Shown piece by piece: positions 1 through 6,492 of a stretch of 13,946 nt of DNA. Where the stretch lies: NCBI GenBank assembly GCA_003220905.1, contig QHTS01000111.1, forward strand, positions 1-13,946. Direction: 5' to 3'. Below the pieces are notes generated by a model. The model had not been told where the DNA came from, searched no databases, and saw nothing but the letters and a program-made list of their open reading frames with translations. The translations under genes were made by a program, and so were the position numbers. The stretch is from Gemmatimonadota bacterium. Lineage in GTDB: Bacteria; Gemmatimonadota; Gemmatimonadetes; Gemmatimonadales; GWC2-71-9. Each line of letters begins with the position of its first letter. Within the stretch, counting starts at the first letter, position 1.

Positions 1-53
1 CGCCCGCCGCACGGCGAAGCGCGCGAGCGCGGAGCGCAGGGAGCGGAGCATTG

Positions 54-59
54 TAGATT
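54..59 (+). promoter_or_regulatory. Candidate leaderless -10 element for hemD
   Basis: The hexamer TAGATT lies 10 nt before the hemD ATG at 70, and no Shine-Dalgarno sequence is visible between them. A TANNNT box this close to the start codon is the known signature of leaderless genes in several GC-rich phyla. No convincing -35 is seen. The same geometry occurs before the V4R gene, ctaA and the permease. The start site is an inference. Confidence 0.4.
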
Positions 60-69
60 GCACCAATCT

Positions 70-903
70 ATGTCACACACGCCGCGCCCGCCGGGTCCCG
101 CGCGCGCCCACCCGCTCGCGGGCCGGCGCATCGCGGTCACCCGCGCGCGCGAGCAGGCGGGCGACCTCGTGCGGGAGCTGGAGGCGCTCGGCGCCGAGGT
201 CGTCGCCGCACCGACGATCCGCATCGCGCCGCTCACCGATCTCGCCGCGCTCCGCGCCGCGCTCAGCCGCGTCCCGCCGTACGACTGGATCGTCTTCACC
301 AGTCAGAACGCCGTGCAGGTTGTGTGTGACCGGCTGCCGGAGTGGGACCTCTCGCCCCGCGACGTGGCGCGCGCGGCGGTCGCGGCGATCGGCCCCGCGA
401 CTGCGGAGGCACTCGTGCGCCGCGGGGTCGTCCCCGACCTCGTGCCCGACCGGTTCGTGGCCGAGGCGGTCGTGACGGCGCTCGTGGCGCAGGGTGACGT
501 GCGCGGGAAGACGGTCCTGCTCCCGCGCGCGCGCGAGGCCCGCGACGCGCTGCCCGACGGACTGCGCGCGCTGGGCGCGCGGGTCGACGTGATCCCGATC
601 TACGAGACCATCCGGGAGACGGGAGACGGGAGCGGACTCGCCGCGGAGATCCTCGCCGGAACGATCGACGCCGTCACGTTCACCTCCTCCTCGACCGTCC
701 GGGGCTTCGTGGAGCTGGTGGGCAGCCCGGCCGCCGCGTCCGGCCGGTTCGCCGCCGCGGTGATCGGCCCCGTCACGGCCGGGACGGCGCGGGAGCTCGG
801 GATCGCCGTCGCTATCGAGGCGCGGGATTACACGGTGCCCGGGCTGGTGAGCGCGATCGTGCGGTATTACAGGGACGAGGGACGACGGACGAGGGAAGGG
901 TGA
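70..903 (+). CDS. hemD: Uroporphyrinogen-III synthase (HemD)
   Basis: This 277-aa protein fits the HemD family, which closes and isomerises hydroxymethylbilane to uroporphyrinogen III in the cytosol. Visible family segments are AGRRIAVTRAREQA near the N-terminus, YDWIVFTSQNAV, AIGPATAEAL, a mid-protein GKTVLLPRA, IDAVTFTSSSTV and VIGPVTAGTA, laid out as the usual two-lobed fold. HemD is poorly conserved, but the next gene being hemC makes the call firm. I chose the ATG at 70; an in-frame TTG at 58 is possible, and the frame stays open to the window edge. The stop overlaps the hemC GTG by 4 bp. Two heptamer arrays sit inside the gene (613-633 and 872-899). The second encodes the Arg/Glu/Gly-rich C-terminus, which is probably not part of the enzyme core. 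Confidence 0.93.
   Translation: MSHTPRPPGPARAHPLAGRRIAVTRAREQAGDLVRELEALGAEVVAAPTIRIAPLTDLAALRAALSRVPPYDWIVFTSQNAVQVVCDRLPEWDLSPRDVARAAVAAIGPATAEALVRRGVVPDLVPDRFVAEAVVTALVAQGDVRGKTVLLPRAREARDALPDGLRALGARVDVIPIYETIRETGDGSGLAAEILAGTIDAVTFTSSSTVRGFVELVGSPAAASGRFAAAVIGPVTAGTARELGIAVAIEARDYTVPGLVSAIVRYYRDEGRRTREG
613..633 (+). repeat. Heptamer tandem array in hemD, 3 units
   Basis: Units are CGGGAGA, CGGGAGA and CGGGAGC, followed by GG. The array is 21 bp, so it preserves the frame, and it encodes the loop-like ETGDGSG segment between two conserved HemD blocks. It has three G3 tracts on the coding strand. Confidence 0.85.
872..899 (+). repeat. Heptamer array at the hemD/hemC junction, 4 units
   Basis: Units are GGGACGA, GGGACGA, CGGACGA and GGGAAGG. 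They encode the last residues of HemD. The final unit lies directly against the hemC GTG at 900, so the only purine-rich ribosome-binding candidates for hemC are inside the array. Confidence 0.8.
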
Positions 904-1826
904 TCGCTGCGCTGAAGCTGGGCACACGGGGGAGCAAGCTCGCAGTGTGGCAGGCCGAGTGGGTGAAGGCCGCGCTCGCGCGGGCCGGCGTGGACGCCGA
1001 GCTCGTGATCATCAAGACGCGCGGCGATGCGGAGGTCGATCGCCCGCTGCACGAGCTCGAGGGGAAGGGCTTCTTTACGAAAGAGATCGAGGAGGCGCTC
1101 CGCGACGGTCGCATCGACGTGGCGGTACACTCGCTCAAAGATCTGCCGACCTCCCTGCCAGCCGGCTTGGTGCTGGCGGCGGTGCCGCAGCGGGCCGATC
1201 CCGCCGAGGCGCTGGTCACGCGCGAGGCCGGGATCACGTCGATCGCCGGCCTTGCCGCGGGCGCCAAGCTCGGCACGTCCAGCTTGCGCCGCGTCGCGCA
1301 GATCCGATACCTCCGGGCGGACCTCGACATCGTGCCGCTGCGCGGCAACGTGCCGACGCGCGTGCAGAAGGTGAAGGAAGGGCGTGATGGCTTGGACGCG
1401 GCGCTCCTTGCGGGGGCGGGGCTCGAGCGGCTCGAGCTCGCGGGGCAGATCGCCGCGCGGCTCGATCCGCTGGACGTCATGCCCGCACCGGGTCAGGGAG
1501 CGCTCGGCCTCGAGGTCCGCGCGGACGACCGCAAGGCCCGCAGCGCCCTCGCGCCGATCGAGGATCCGGCGAGCGCGTGCCAGGTCGCGGCGGAGCGGGG
1601 CCTCCTCGCCTCGCTCGAGGGTGGATGTCAGGCCCCGGTGGCGGCCTACTGCGGGAGCGGGGAGCGGGGAGCGGGGAGCAGGCTGTACGGGCGAGTGACC
1701 GCGCAGGACGGCTCGGTGCAGATTACGGCGTCGGCCGAGATCGACGAGCGGGAGCCCGGGGCCGCGGGGGCGCGCGTGGCGGACTTGCTCCGGGCGCAGG
1801 GTGCGTCGAGATTGCTCGGCCGATGA
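900..1826 (+). CDS. hemC: Porphobilinogen deaminase / hydroxymethylbilane synthase (HemC)
   Basis: The enzyme polymerises four porphobilinogen molecules into hydroxymethylbilane on a covalently bound dipyrromethane primer. The 308-aa protein has the family start KLGTRGSKLAVWQ, the catalytic Asp in VHSLKDLPT (D81), the Arg-rich GTSSLRRVAQI substrate-binding segment, PAPGQGALGLE and the cofactor-attaching Cys in EGGCQAPVA (C243, matching C242 of the E. coli enzyme). The start is a GTG overlapping the hemD stop as GTGA. The stop overlaps the hemB ATG as ATGA, so translation of the three genes is probably coupled. The unusual part is residues 251-260, CGSGERGAGS. This stretch is encoded by a heptamer array just after the cofactor Cys, between PVAAY and RLYGRV, where family members usually have a short turn. 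Confidence 0.97.
   Translation: MIAALKLGTRGSKLAVWQAEWVKAALARAGVDAELVIIKTRGDAEVDRPLHELEGKGFFTKEIEEALRDGRIDVAVHSLKDLPTSLPAGLVLAAVPQRADPAEALVTREAGITSIAGLAAGAKLGTSSLRRVAQIRYLRADLDIVPLRGNVPTRVQKVKEGRDGLDAALLAGAGLERLELAGQIAARLDPLDVMPAPGQGALGLEVRADDRKARSALAPIEDPASACQVAAERGLLASLEGGCQAPVAAYCGSGERGAGSRLYGRVTAQDGSVQITASAEIDEREPGAAGARVADLLRAQGASRLLGR
1652..1679 (+). repeat. GGGGAGC heptamer array in hemC, 4 units
   Basis: Three exact GGGGAGC units (1659-1665, 1666-1672, 1673-1679) follow one unit with a C in first position (1652-1658). G-tracts at 1653-1655, 1659-1662, 1666-1669 and 1673-1676 are each separated by AGC. This is a canonical four-tract G-quadruplex motif on the coding strand. It encodes residues 251-260 of HemC. 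Confidence 0.9.
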
Positions 1827-2794
1827 GCCAGTTCCCGATCCGCCGCATGCGCCGGTTGCGCCGCACCGCTGCGTTGCGCCGCTTGGTGCAGGAGACGCAT
1901 CTCGTCCCTTCGCAGCTCGTCTGGCCCCTGTTCGCGTGCCACGGGGAGGGCGTCCGGCGGGAAGTCGCGGCCTTGCCCGGTGTCTCTCAGACCTCGGTGG
2001 ACGAGCTCGTGAAGGACGCCGAGCGGGCGCGGCGGCTCGGGCTCGGCGGCATCATTCTCTTCGGCCTTCCCGCAGCCAAGGACGCGACCGGCTCAGAGGC
2101 GTACGACGAGCAGGGGATCGTGCAGCAGGCGGCGCGGGCGGTGAAGCGGGCCGCGCCGGACCTGCTCGTGATCGGGGACGCTTGCCTGTGCGAGTACACC
2201 GACCACGGGCACTGCGGCGTCGTGCAGGACGGCGAGGTCGACAACGACGCGTCGGTGTATCTGCTGGGCAAGGTCGCGGTGACGCAGGCGCGCGCCGGCA
2301 TCGACATCATCGCGCCAAGCGACATGATGGACGGCCGGGTGGCCGGGATCCGCAAGGCGCTCGACGCCGCCGGATTCTCACGCGTCCCGATCATGTCGTA
2401 CGCGGCGAAGATGGCGTCGGCGTTCTACGGGCCGTTCCGCGAAGCGGCCGGCTCGACCCCGCAGTTCGGCGACCGCCAGTCCTACCAGATGCAGGGGACC
2501 AACGCCGACGAGGCGATGCGAGAGATCCGGCTGGACGTCGAGGAAGGGGCGGACATCGTCCTGGTGAAGCCCGCGCTGCCCTGCCTCGATCTCATCCGCC
2601 GCGCCAAGCAGGAGTTCGGCTCCCCGCTCGCCGCGTACCAGGTGAGCGGGGAGTACGCGATGATCAAGGCGGCGGCGGCGCGCGGCATGCTCGAGGAGGC
2701 GCGCGCGATGTGGGAAACGCTGTACGCCATCCGTCGGGCCGGCGCCGACATCGTTCTCTCGTACTTCGCGCCGATCGTCGCCGAGACCCTCTAG
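1823..2794 (+). CDS. hemB: Delta-aminolevulinic acid dehydratase / porphobilinogen synthase (HemB)
   Basis: HemB condenses two 5-aminolevulinate molecules into porphobilinogen, the step before HemC. The 323-aa length is typical. The two active-site lysines are K196 (SYAAKMASAFYGPF) and K249 (DIVLVKPALP); the latter is the Schiff-base lysine equivalent to E. coli K247. The Cys triad C121, C123 and C131 in DACLCEYTDHGHCG marks the zinc-dependent class, not the magnesium-only Asp-rich class. The start is the ATG at 1823, overlapping the hemC stop; the longer in-frame extension upstream lies inside hemC and is rejected. The stop TAG shares a CTAG with the convergent aquaporin gene, leaving no room for a terminator. 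Confidence 0.98.
   Translation: MSQFPIRRMRRLRRTAALRRLVQETHLVPSQLVWPLFACHGEGVRREVAALPGVSQTSVDELVKDAERARRLGLGGIILFGLPAAKDATGSEAYDEQGIVQQAARAVKRAAPDLLVIGDACLCEYTDHGHCGVVQDGEVDNDASVYLLGKVAVTQARAGIDIIAPSDMMDGRVAGIRKALDAAGFSRVPIMSYAAKMASAFYGPFREAAGSTPQFGDRQSYQMQGTNADEAMREIRLDVEEGADIVLVKPALPCLDLIRRAKQEFGSPLAAYQVSGEYAMIKAAAARGMLEEARAMWETLYAIRRAGADIVLSYFAPIVAETL
2791..2794. other. CTAG shared by two convergent stop codons
   Basis: The plus-strand TAG at 2792-2794 ends hemB, and the minus-strand TAG (plus CTA, 2791-2793) ends the aquaporin gene. Neither gene has a terminator hairpin outside the other's coding region, so the two transcripts must overlap. Confidence 0.9.
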
Positions 2795-3474
2795 CTGCGC
2801 GGCAGCAGCAGCACCCTCCACAGCGCCGCAGCCATGCCCGCGCCGATCACCGGGCCGATCCAGTACACCGCGTGGGCGTCCCATTGCCACGCGACGAGCG
2901 CGGGTCCGATCGCGCGGGCGGGATTCATCACCGCGCCGGTCAAGCTGCCGCCCACCAGCGCGTCCACGAAGATCGCGAGGCCGATGCCGAAGCCGGCGAT
3001 CCTCGGCGCTTCCGACGAGACGGCCGTCCCGAACACCGCGCTCACCAGGAAAAAGGTGAGCGCCGCCTCGATCCAGATCCCCTGCATGAAGCCCACGTCG
3101 GTCGCGAGCCGTGGCGTGCCCCCGAGCGCCAGGCGCACGGCCATGGGCGGCAACACCGCCTTCACCAGCGCCGCGCCGACCGCCGCGCCCAGGACCTGCG
3201 CCAGGACATACTGCCACACCAGCCGGCCGGCGAACCGGTTCCCGAGCCACAGCCCCAGCGTGACGGCGGGATTCATGTGACCGCCGGAGATGCTCATGGT
3301 CATGGACACGATGACGGCCATCCCCACGCCGTGCGCCAGGGCCACGCCGAGCGGGCCGATGCTGCCGGTGGTGGGGCCGTTGGCGACGAACGCCACGACG
3401 CTGCCCGCGCCCAGGAACACGAACAACAGCGTGCCGATGAACTCGGCTGTGAGTGGCCGCAGAAGCTTGGGCAT
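2791..3474 (-). CDS. Aquaporin, MIP family channel
   Basis: This 227-aa integral membrane protein has the MIP fold of six membrane helices and two half-helices. The two signature loops are GGHMNPAVTLG (N68) and GAVMNPARAIG (N184), the latter followed by the pore Arg R187. A hand alignment to AqpZ puts H48, A172, A181 and R187 at the selectivity-filter positions. This resembles the wide plant TIP filter more than the Phe/His/Thr/Arg of water-only AqpZ, so passage of ammonia, urea, peroxide or other small solutes is possible (inference). The ATG has GAGG about 8 nt upstream. It follows fabF by 38 bp and is the last gene of the minus-strand run. Its stop shares CTAG with hemB. Confidence 0.93.
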   Translation of the reverse strand: MPKLLRPLTAEFIGTLLFVFLGAGSVVAFVANGPTTGSIGPLGVALAHGVGMAVIVSMTMSISGGHMNPAVTLGLWLGNRFAGRLVWQYVLAQVLGAAVGAALVKAVLPPMAVRLALGGTPRLATDVGFMQGIWIEAALTFFLVSAVFGTAVSSEAPRIAGFGIGLAIFVDALVGGSLTGAVMNPARAIGPALVAWQWDAHAVYWIGPVIGAGMAAALWRVLLLPRS

Positions 3475-3512
3475 GACGAGGTCCTCGAGGTTGTGGCCAC
3501 GGAGAATCTACG

Positions 3513-4760
3513 TCAATCGGGACGTCGCAACACCACCGCGGCGTTGATCCCGCCGAACCCGAACGAGTTGGTGAGCACCACGTCCGGCGCCGCCGCTCGG
3601 CCATCGCCGCGCAGGCAGTCCAGGTCGCAGGCCGGGTCGGGACGCTCGAGATTGATGGTGGGGGGGAGCCAGCGCCGCTCCATGGCGAGCGCGCAAATCG
3701 CCACCTCGATTGCGCCGCTCGCGCCGAGCGCGTGGCCATAGTAGCCCTTCGTCCCGCTGACGCTGAGCCGGTAGGCGTGGTCGCCGAAGACGTGCTTGAT
3801 CGCCGCGGTCTCCGTCGCGTCGTTGAGCGGAGTGGACGACCCGTGGGCGTTGATGTAGCCGACCTCGACCGGTGCGACGCGGGCGTCCGCGAGGGCGAGG
3901 TGCATCGCGCGGGCCGCCTGGCGGCCGTCCGGGCGCGGCGCGGTCATGTGGTAGGCGTCGTTGGTGAAGGCGAAGCCCGCGAGCTCGGCGTAGATCTTGG
4001 CGCCCCGCGCGACGGCACGCTCACGCTCCTCGAGCACCAGCACGGCCGCCCCCTCGCCCATCACGAACCCGTCGCGGTCCTCATCGAACGGGCGCGAGGC
4101 GTGGGCGGGATCGTCGTTGCGGGTGCTCATCGCGCGGATCACGCTGAACGCCGCGTACGTCATCGGCGCGAGCGGCGCCTCGGCGCCGCCCGCGAGCATC
4201 ACGTCGGCTCGGTCCTCGCGGATCGCGTGGAACGCCTCTCCCACCGCGATGGTGCCGGAGGCACAGCTCATGGCGTTGGTCGAGTTCGGCCCCGTGAACC
4301 CGAATGCGATCGCGATATTGCAGCTCGCGGCGCCGGGGAACACGGCGAGCGCGAGCGCCGGGTCGAGCCCACGGGGGCCTTCCGCGCGAAATCGCTCGAT
4401 CTGCGACTCGGCGAAGGCCACGCCTCCAAGCGCCGATCCCATCATCGCCCCGATCCGGTCGCGGTCCTCACGCGCCGGGTCGAGATCGGCATCGGTGAGC
4501 GCGAACCGCGCGCTCGTCACCGCCAGCTGGGAGAAGCGGTCGAGTCGCTTGGCCCGCTTCGCGTCGAGGTGGTCCTGCGGGCGGAAATCGGGGATCTCGG
4601 CGGCGATCCGACTCCTGAACGGAGTCGGATCGAAGCGCGTGATCTCCCGGACGGCCGAGGAGCGGGCCGCGAGCCCGGCCCACAAGCCGTCGGCTCCCGT
4701 GCCGATCGGGGTGACGGCGCCGACTCCTGTGATGACCACCCTTCGTCCGCCGTTTTTCAC
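3513..4760 (-). CDS. fabF: 3-oxoacyl-[ACP] synthase II (FabF-type ketosynthase)
   Basis: This 415-aa condensing enzyme adds a malonyl-ACP-derived two-carbon unit to an acyl chain. The Cys-His-His triad is complete: nucleophile C166 in NAMSCASGT, H306 in NAHGSSTPLND and H343 in GTKGYYGHALGASG, with the conserved K338. The glycine-rich C-terminal block with the FabF gate Phe is NSFGFGGIN (F400). Active-site Cys presence and the N-terminal VVITGVGAVTPIG block make it a catalytically competent KS and not a chain-length factor. The start is GTG at 4760 with GGGAG about 8 nt upstream. No acpP or fabG is adjacent, unlike the usual housekeeping fabF locus. It instead follows an SRPBCC protein, a methyltransferase and two flavin proteins, so it may serve a dedicated lipid or polyketide-like product and not general fatty acid synthesis (inference). 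Confidence 0.94.
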   Translation of the reverse strand: MKNGGRRVVITGVGAVTPIGTGADGLWAGLAARSSAVREITRFDPTPFRSRIAAEIPDFRPQDHLDAKRAKRLDRFSQLAVTSARFALTDADLDPAREDRDRIGAMMGSALGGVAFAESQIERFRAEGPRGLDPALALAVFPGAASCNIAIAFGFTGPNSTNAMSCASGTIAVGEAFHAIREDRADVMLAGGAEAPLAPMTYAAFSVIRAMSTRNDDPAHASRPFDEDRDGFVMGEGAAVLVLEERERAVARGAKIYAELAGFAFTNDAYHMTAPRPDGRQAARAMHLALADARVAPVEVGYINAHGSSTPLNDATETAAIKHVFGDHAYRLSVSGTKGYYGHALGASGAIEVAICALAMERRWLPPTINLERPDPACDLDCLRGDGRAAAPDVVLTNSFGFGGINAAVVLRRPD

Positions 4761-4811
4761 GTTGCACTCCCTGTTGGTCCACGGCTGAAGCTGCGACTCG
4801 GCCCGCGCACT

Positions 4812-5279
4812 TCACGCACCCTCCAGCACACGTTTTAGTCCGGCAAGCGTCCGGGACGCGATCCCGTGGACGAACACCGGCCCGATCACGAGCCGCGCGG
4901 CCCACGGACCGATGAGCGGCCACGCCGGGCCCGCCCACTCGTGCACGACCGTCACTTCCACACCGCCCGGCGCCTCCACCAGCCGCCAGACAACGTCCAT
5001 CCGCTGCGTGATACCCCGGACGTGCCGGTAGCGGATTTCCCGCGCCGGCCGGTCCGCGGTCATCTCCGACACCCACCACGTGGGGTAGCGGAACACGCCG
5101 AAGGGGCGCCACGCCGCCATTTCCACGGTGCCGCCGCCGTTCCGACGCTCGAGGAAGCGAACCCACCGGTAGTGAGAGAGGATCGCAGGCCAGCGCTCCA
5201 CGTCTGACGCTGCGGCGAAGACGCGGTCGACGGGCGCGCGAATCACCACTCGGTCGACGGTATGCATCACAGTACACAT
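4812..5279 (-). CDS. SRPBCC / START-like (polyketide cyclase/dehydrase-type) protein
   Basis: This 155-aa protein has the Bet v1-like hydrophobic-cavity pattern of the SRPBCC superfamily. An opening strand HTVDRVVIRAPVDRVF is followed by DVERWPAILSHYRWVRFLE, a beta-rich middle and a long C-terminal helix ending LAGLKRVLEGA. The family includes polyketide aromatase/cyclases, CoQ-binding COQ10/RatA proteins and lipid carriers. Nothing visible picks between them. The start is uncertain: ATG at 5279 is used, ATG at 5267 is as good, and neither has a clear ribosome-binding site. A TTG at 5339 would overlap the methyltransferase. It lies 22 bp after the methyltransferase stop and 51 bp before fabF, so binding an intermediate or product of the same pathway is plausible. 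Confidence 0.85.
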   Translation of the reverse strand: MCTVMHTVDRVVIRAPVDRVFAAASDVERWPAILSHYRWVRFLERRNGGGTVEMAAWRPFGVFRYPTWWVSEMTADRPAREIRYRHVRGITQRMDVVWRLVEAPGGVEVTVVHEWAGPAWPLIGPWAARLVIGPVFVHGIASRTLAGLKRVLEGA

Positions 5280-5301
5280 TGCGTCTTGGCGTCTGACAAC
5301 C

Positions 5302-6003
5302 TCACTGGTACCTGCGGTCTGGTGCCCACGATGCCACAATTCGGAACCCCGGTTGGTATCGCACGACCGCGGTGACTCCCGCCCCCTCCAGCATGGCCCT
5401 GAATTCCGGCAGCGTATAGCCCCGCTTGAGCGACACCACCGCGTCGTGCCGGGTCAAGCCGCTCATCGCGAGGCCGACCGAGGCCGCCCATACGCCGGCC
5501 ATGGCCACGCGCGAGCGGCGCAGGTCCGCGAGCACCACGGCGCGCCGGGCCACACGGTCGAACGCGGCGATCCAGCGCACGGCGACCGCGCGCGGCAGGT
5601 GGTGCAGCACCTGGCTCGCCACGATCACGTCCACCGAGCGCGGCCCGAGCGGCAGCGCGTTTCCGTCCGCGACGATCGTCGGCACGCCGGCGGCGCTGGC
5701 GATCCTCGCTGCCGTGGGGTTCAGCTCGAGGCCGATCGCCGTGAGATCGATGCCCCGCCGCCGGGCCGCCGCCCTCGTCGCCAACGCGATATCCCCTGAG
5801 CCAGTTCCTACGTCGAGCAGGGTCCACGTTTCCCCTTTCCCCTTTCCCCTTTCCCTTCTTCGCCGCTCGAAGAACGGCTCCAGCTCGCGCAGGACGGCAC
5901 GCGTTCCGCCGAACAGCGCGTTGAGCCGGGCGATGTCGCGGAGCTGCCTCCCGACGAGGACGGGATCGGCCCGAGGATCGTCCAGCAGCTCGGTTCCGAT
6001 CAT
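5302..6003 (-). CDS. Class I SAM-dependent methyltransferase
   Basis: This 233-aa Rossmann-fold methyltransferase has motif I LLDVGTGSGDIA (residues 62-73), the ribose-binding acidic residue in IGLELN (E93), DGNALPL (D113) and the post-motif SQVLHHLP. The pattern is that of the UbiE/Methyltransf_11 type. The substrate is unknown; the genes around it (flavoprotein, flavin reductase, SRPBCC, ketosynthase) suggest a quinone, isoprenoid or polyketide-like small molecule. The ATG overlaps the flavin reductase stop by 4 bp (ATGA). The unusual part is residues 50-59, ERGKGKGE-like, encoded by a TTTCCCC/GGGGAAA heptamer array directly before motif I. Seven is not a multiple of three, so loss or gain of one unit would frameshift the gene ahead of its SAM-binding site. 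Confidence 0.9.
   Translation of the reverse strand: MIGTELLDDPRADPVLVGRQLRDIARLNALFGGTRAVLRELEPFFERRRRERGKGKGETWTLLDVGTGSGDIALATRAAARRRGIDLTAIGLELNPTAARIASAAGVPTIVADGNALPLGPRSVDVIVASQVLHHLPRAVAVRWIAAFDRVARRAVVLADLRRSRVAMAGVWAASVGLAMSGLTRHDAVVSLKRGYTLPEFRAMLEGAGVTAVVRYQPGFRIVASWAPDRRYQ
5829..5855 (-). repeat. GGGGAAA heptamer array in the methyltransferase, ~4 units
   Basis: On the plus strand, three exact TTTCCCC units (5829-5835, 5836-5842, 5843-5849) are followed by TTTCCC. The coding strand therefore has four G-tracts separated by AAA, a canonical G-quadruplex motif. It encodes the Gly/Lys/Arg-rich segment before SAM motif I. Confidence 0.92.
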
Positions 6004-6488
6004 GGGCCTCCGGCGCCGAGACCGGCGTAGCCACCGCGGTAGTAGAGCAGGGGCCGGCGGTCCGAGACGGTGCCGCCCGTGACCAACCCGAAGAACACGG
6101 TGTGATCCCCGCCCGGGGCCTCCGCCTGTTTCTCACACTCGATGCTCGCGAGGACGCCTTCGAGTACCGGGATGCCGTGCTTCGAGTCCCGGTAGCCGAT
6201 GCCGTCGAACCGGTTCGGGTGGTCCTCCGCGAACCGCCGCGAGACGGCTTCCTGGTCCGCCGCGAGCACGTTCAACACGAAGCGTTGTGCGGCCCGGAGC
6301 GCGGGATACATGTCGTTCTTCTGATCCACCGACACGAGCACCAGGGGGGGCTCGAGCGACACCGAAGCGACCGAGCTCGCCGTCATGCCGACCGGGCGGC
6401 CGGCGGCGTCGCGGGTGGTCAAGACGGTCACGCCGGTCGCGAAGCGACCGAGCAACTGGCGGAACTGAGCGGGGTCGACGCCGGACAT
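6000..6488 (-). CDS. Flavin reductase-like, FMN-binding split-barrel protein
   Basis: This 162-aa protein matches the short flavin reductase family (HpaC/FRP type), which uses NAD(P)H to reduce FMN or FAD for a partner monooxygenase. Family blocks are FRQLLGRFATGVTVLTT, GMTASSVASVSLEPPLVLVSVD, RFVLNVLAADQ and GDHTVFFGLVTGG near the end. It begins 4 bp after the stop of the flavoprotein gene and overlaps the methyltransferase ATG by 4 bp. Co-translation with the flavoprotein makes a two-component redox pair plausible. Geranylgeranyl reductases do not always need such a partner, so the pairing is an inference. A one-component FMN protein of unknown function is the alternative. Confidence 0.92.
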   Translation of the reverse strand: MSGVDPAQFRQLLGRFATGVTVLTTRDAAGRPVGMTASSVASVSLEPPLVLVSVDQKNDMYPALRAAQRFVLNVLAADQEAVSRRFAEDHPNRFDGIGYRDSKHGIPVLEGVLASIECEKQAEAPGGDHTVFFGLVTGGTVSDRRPLLYYRGGYAGLGAGGP

Positions 6489-6492
6489 GTCG

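Noticed and set aside
1..56. Possible end of an upstream gene (plus frame ending TAG at 54-56) or start of a divergent gene (minus ATG at 51)
   Set aside because: Only about 17 codons are visible either way, neither is recognisable, and the hemD frame is also open to the edge, so the choice cannot be made.
1801..3741. A 646-codon plus-strand frame across hemB and the aquaporin gene
   Set aside because: Composition is Arg/Ala/Gly-dominated with no domain, and hemB and the aquaporin explain the region with full catalytic and pore motifs.
5280..5339. Upstream TTG start for the SRPBCC protein
   Set aside because: It would overlap the methyltransferase by about 38 bp and adds residues unlike the family; ATG at 5279 or 5267 fits better.
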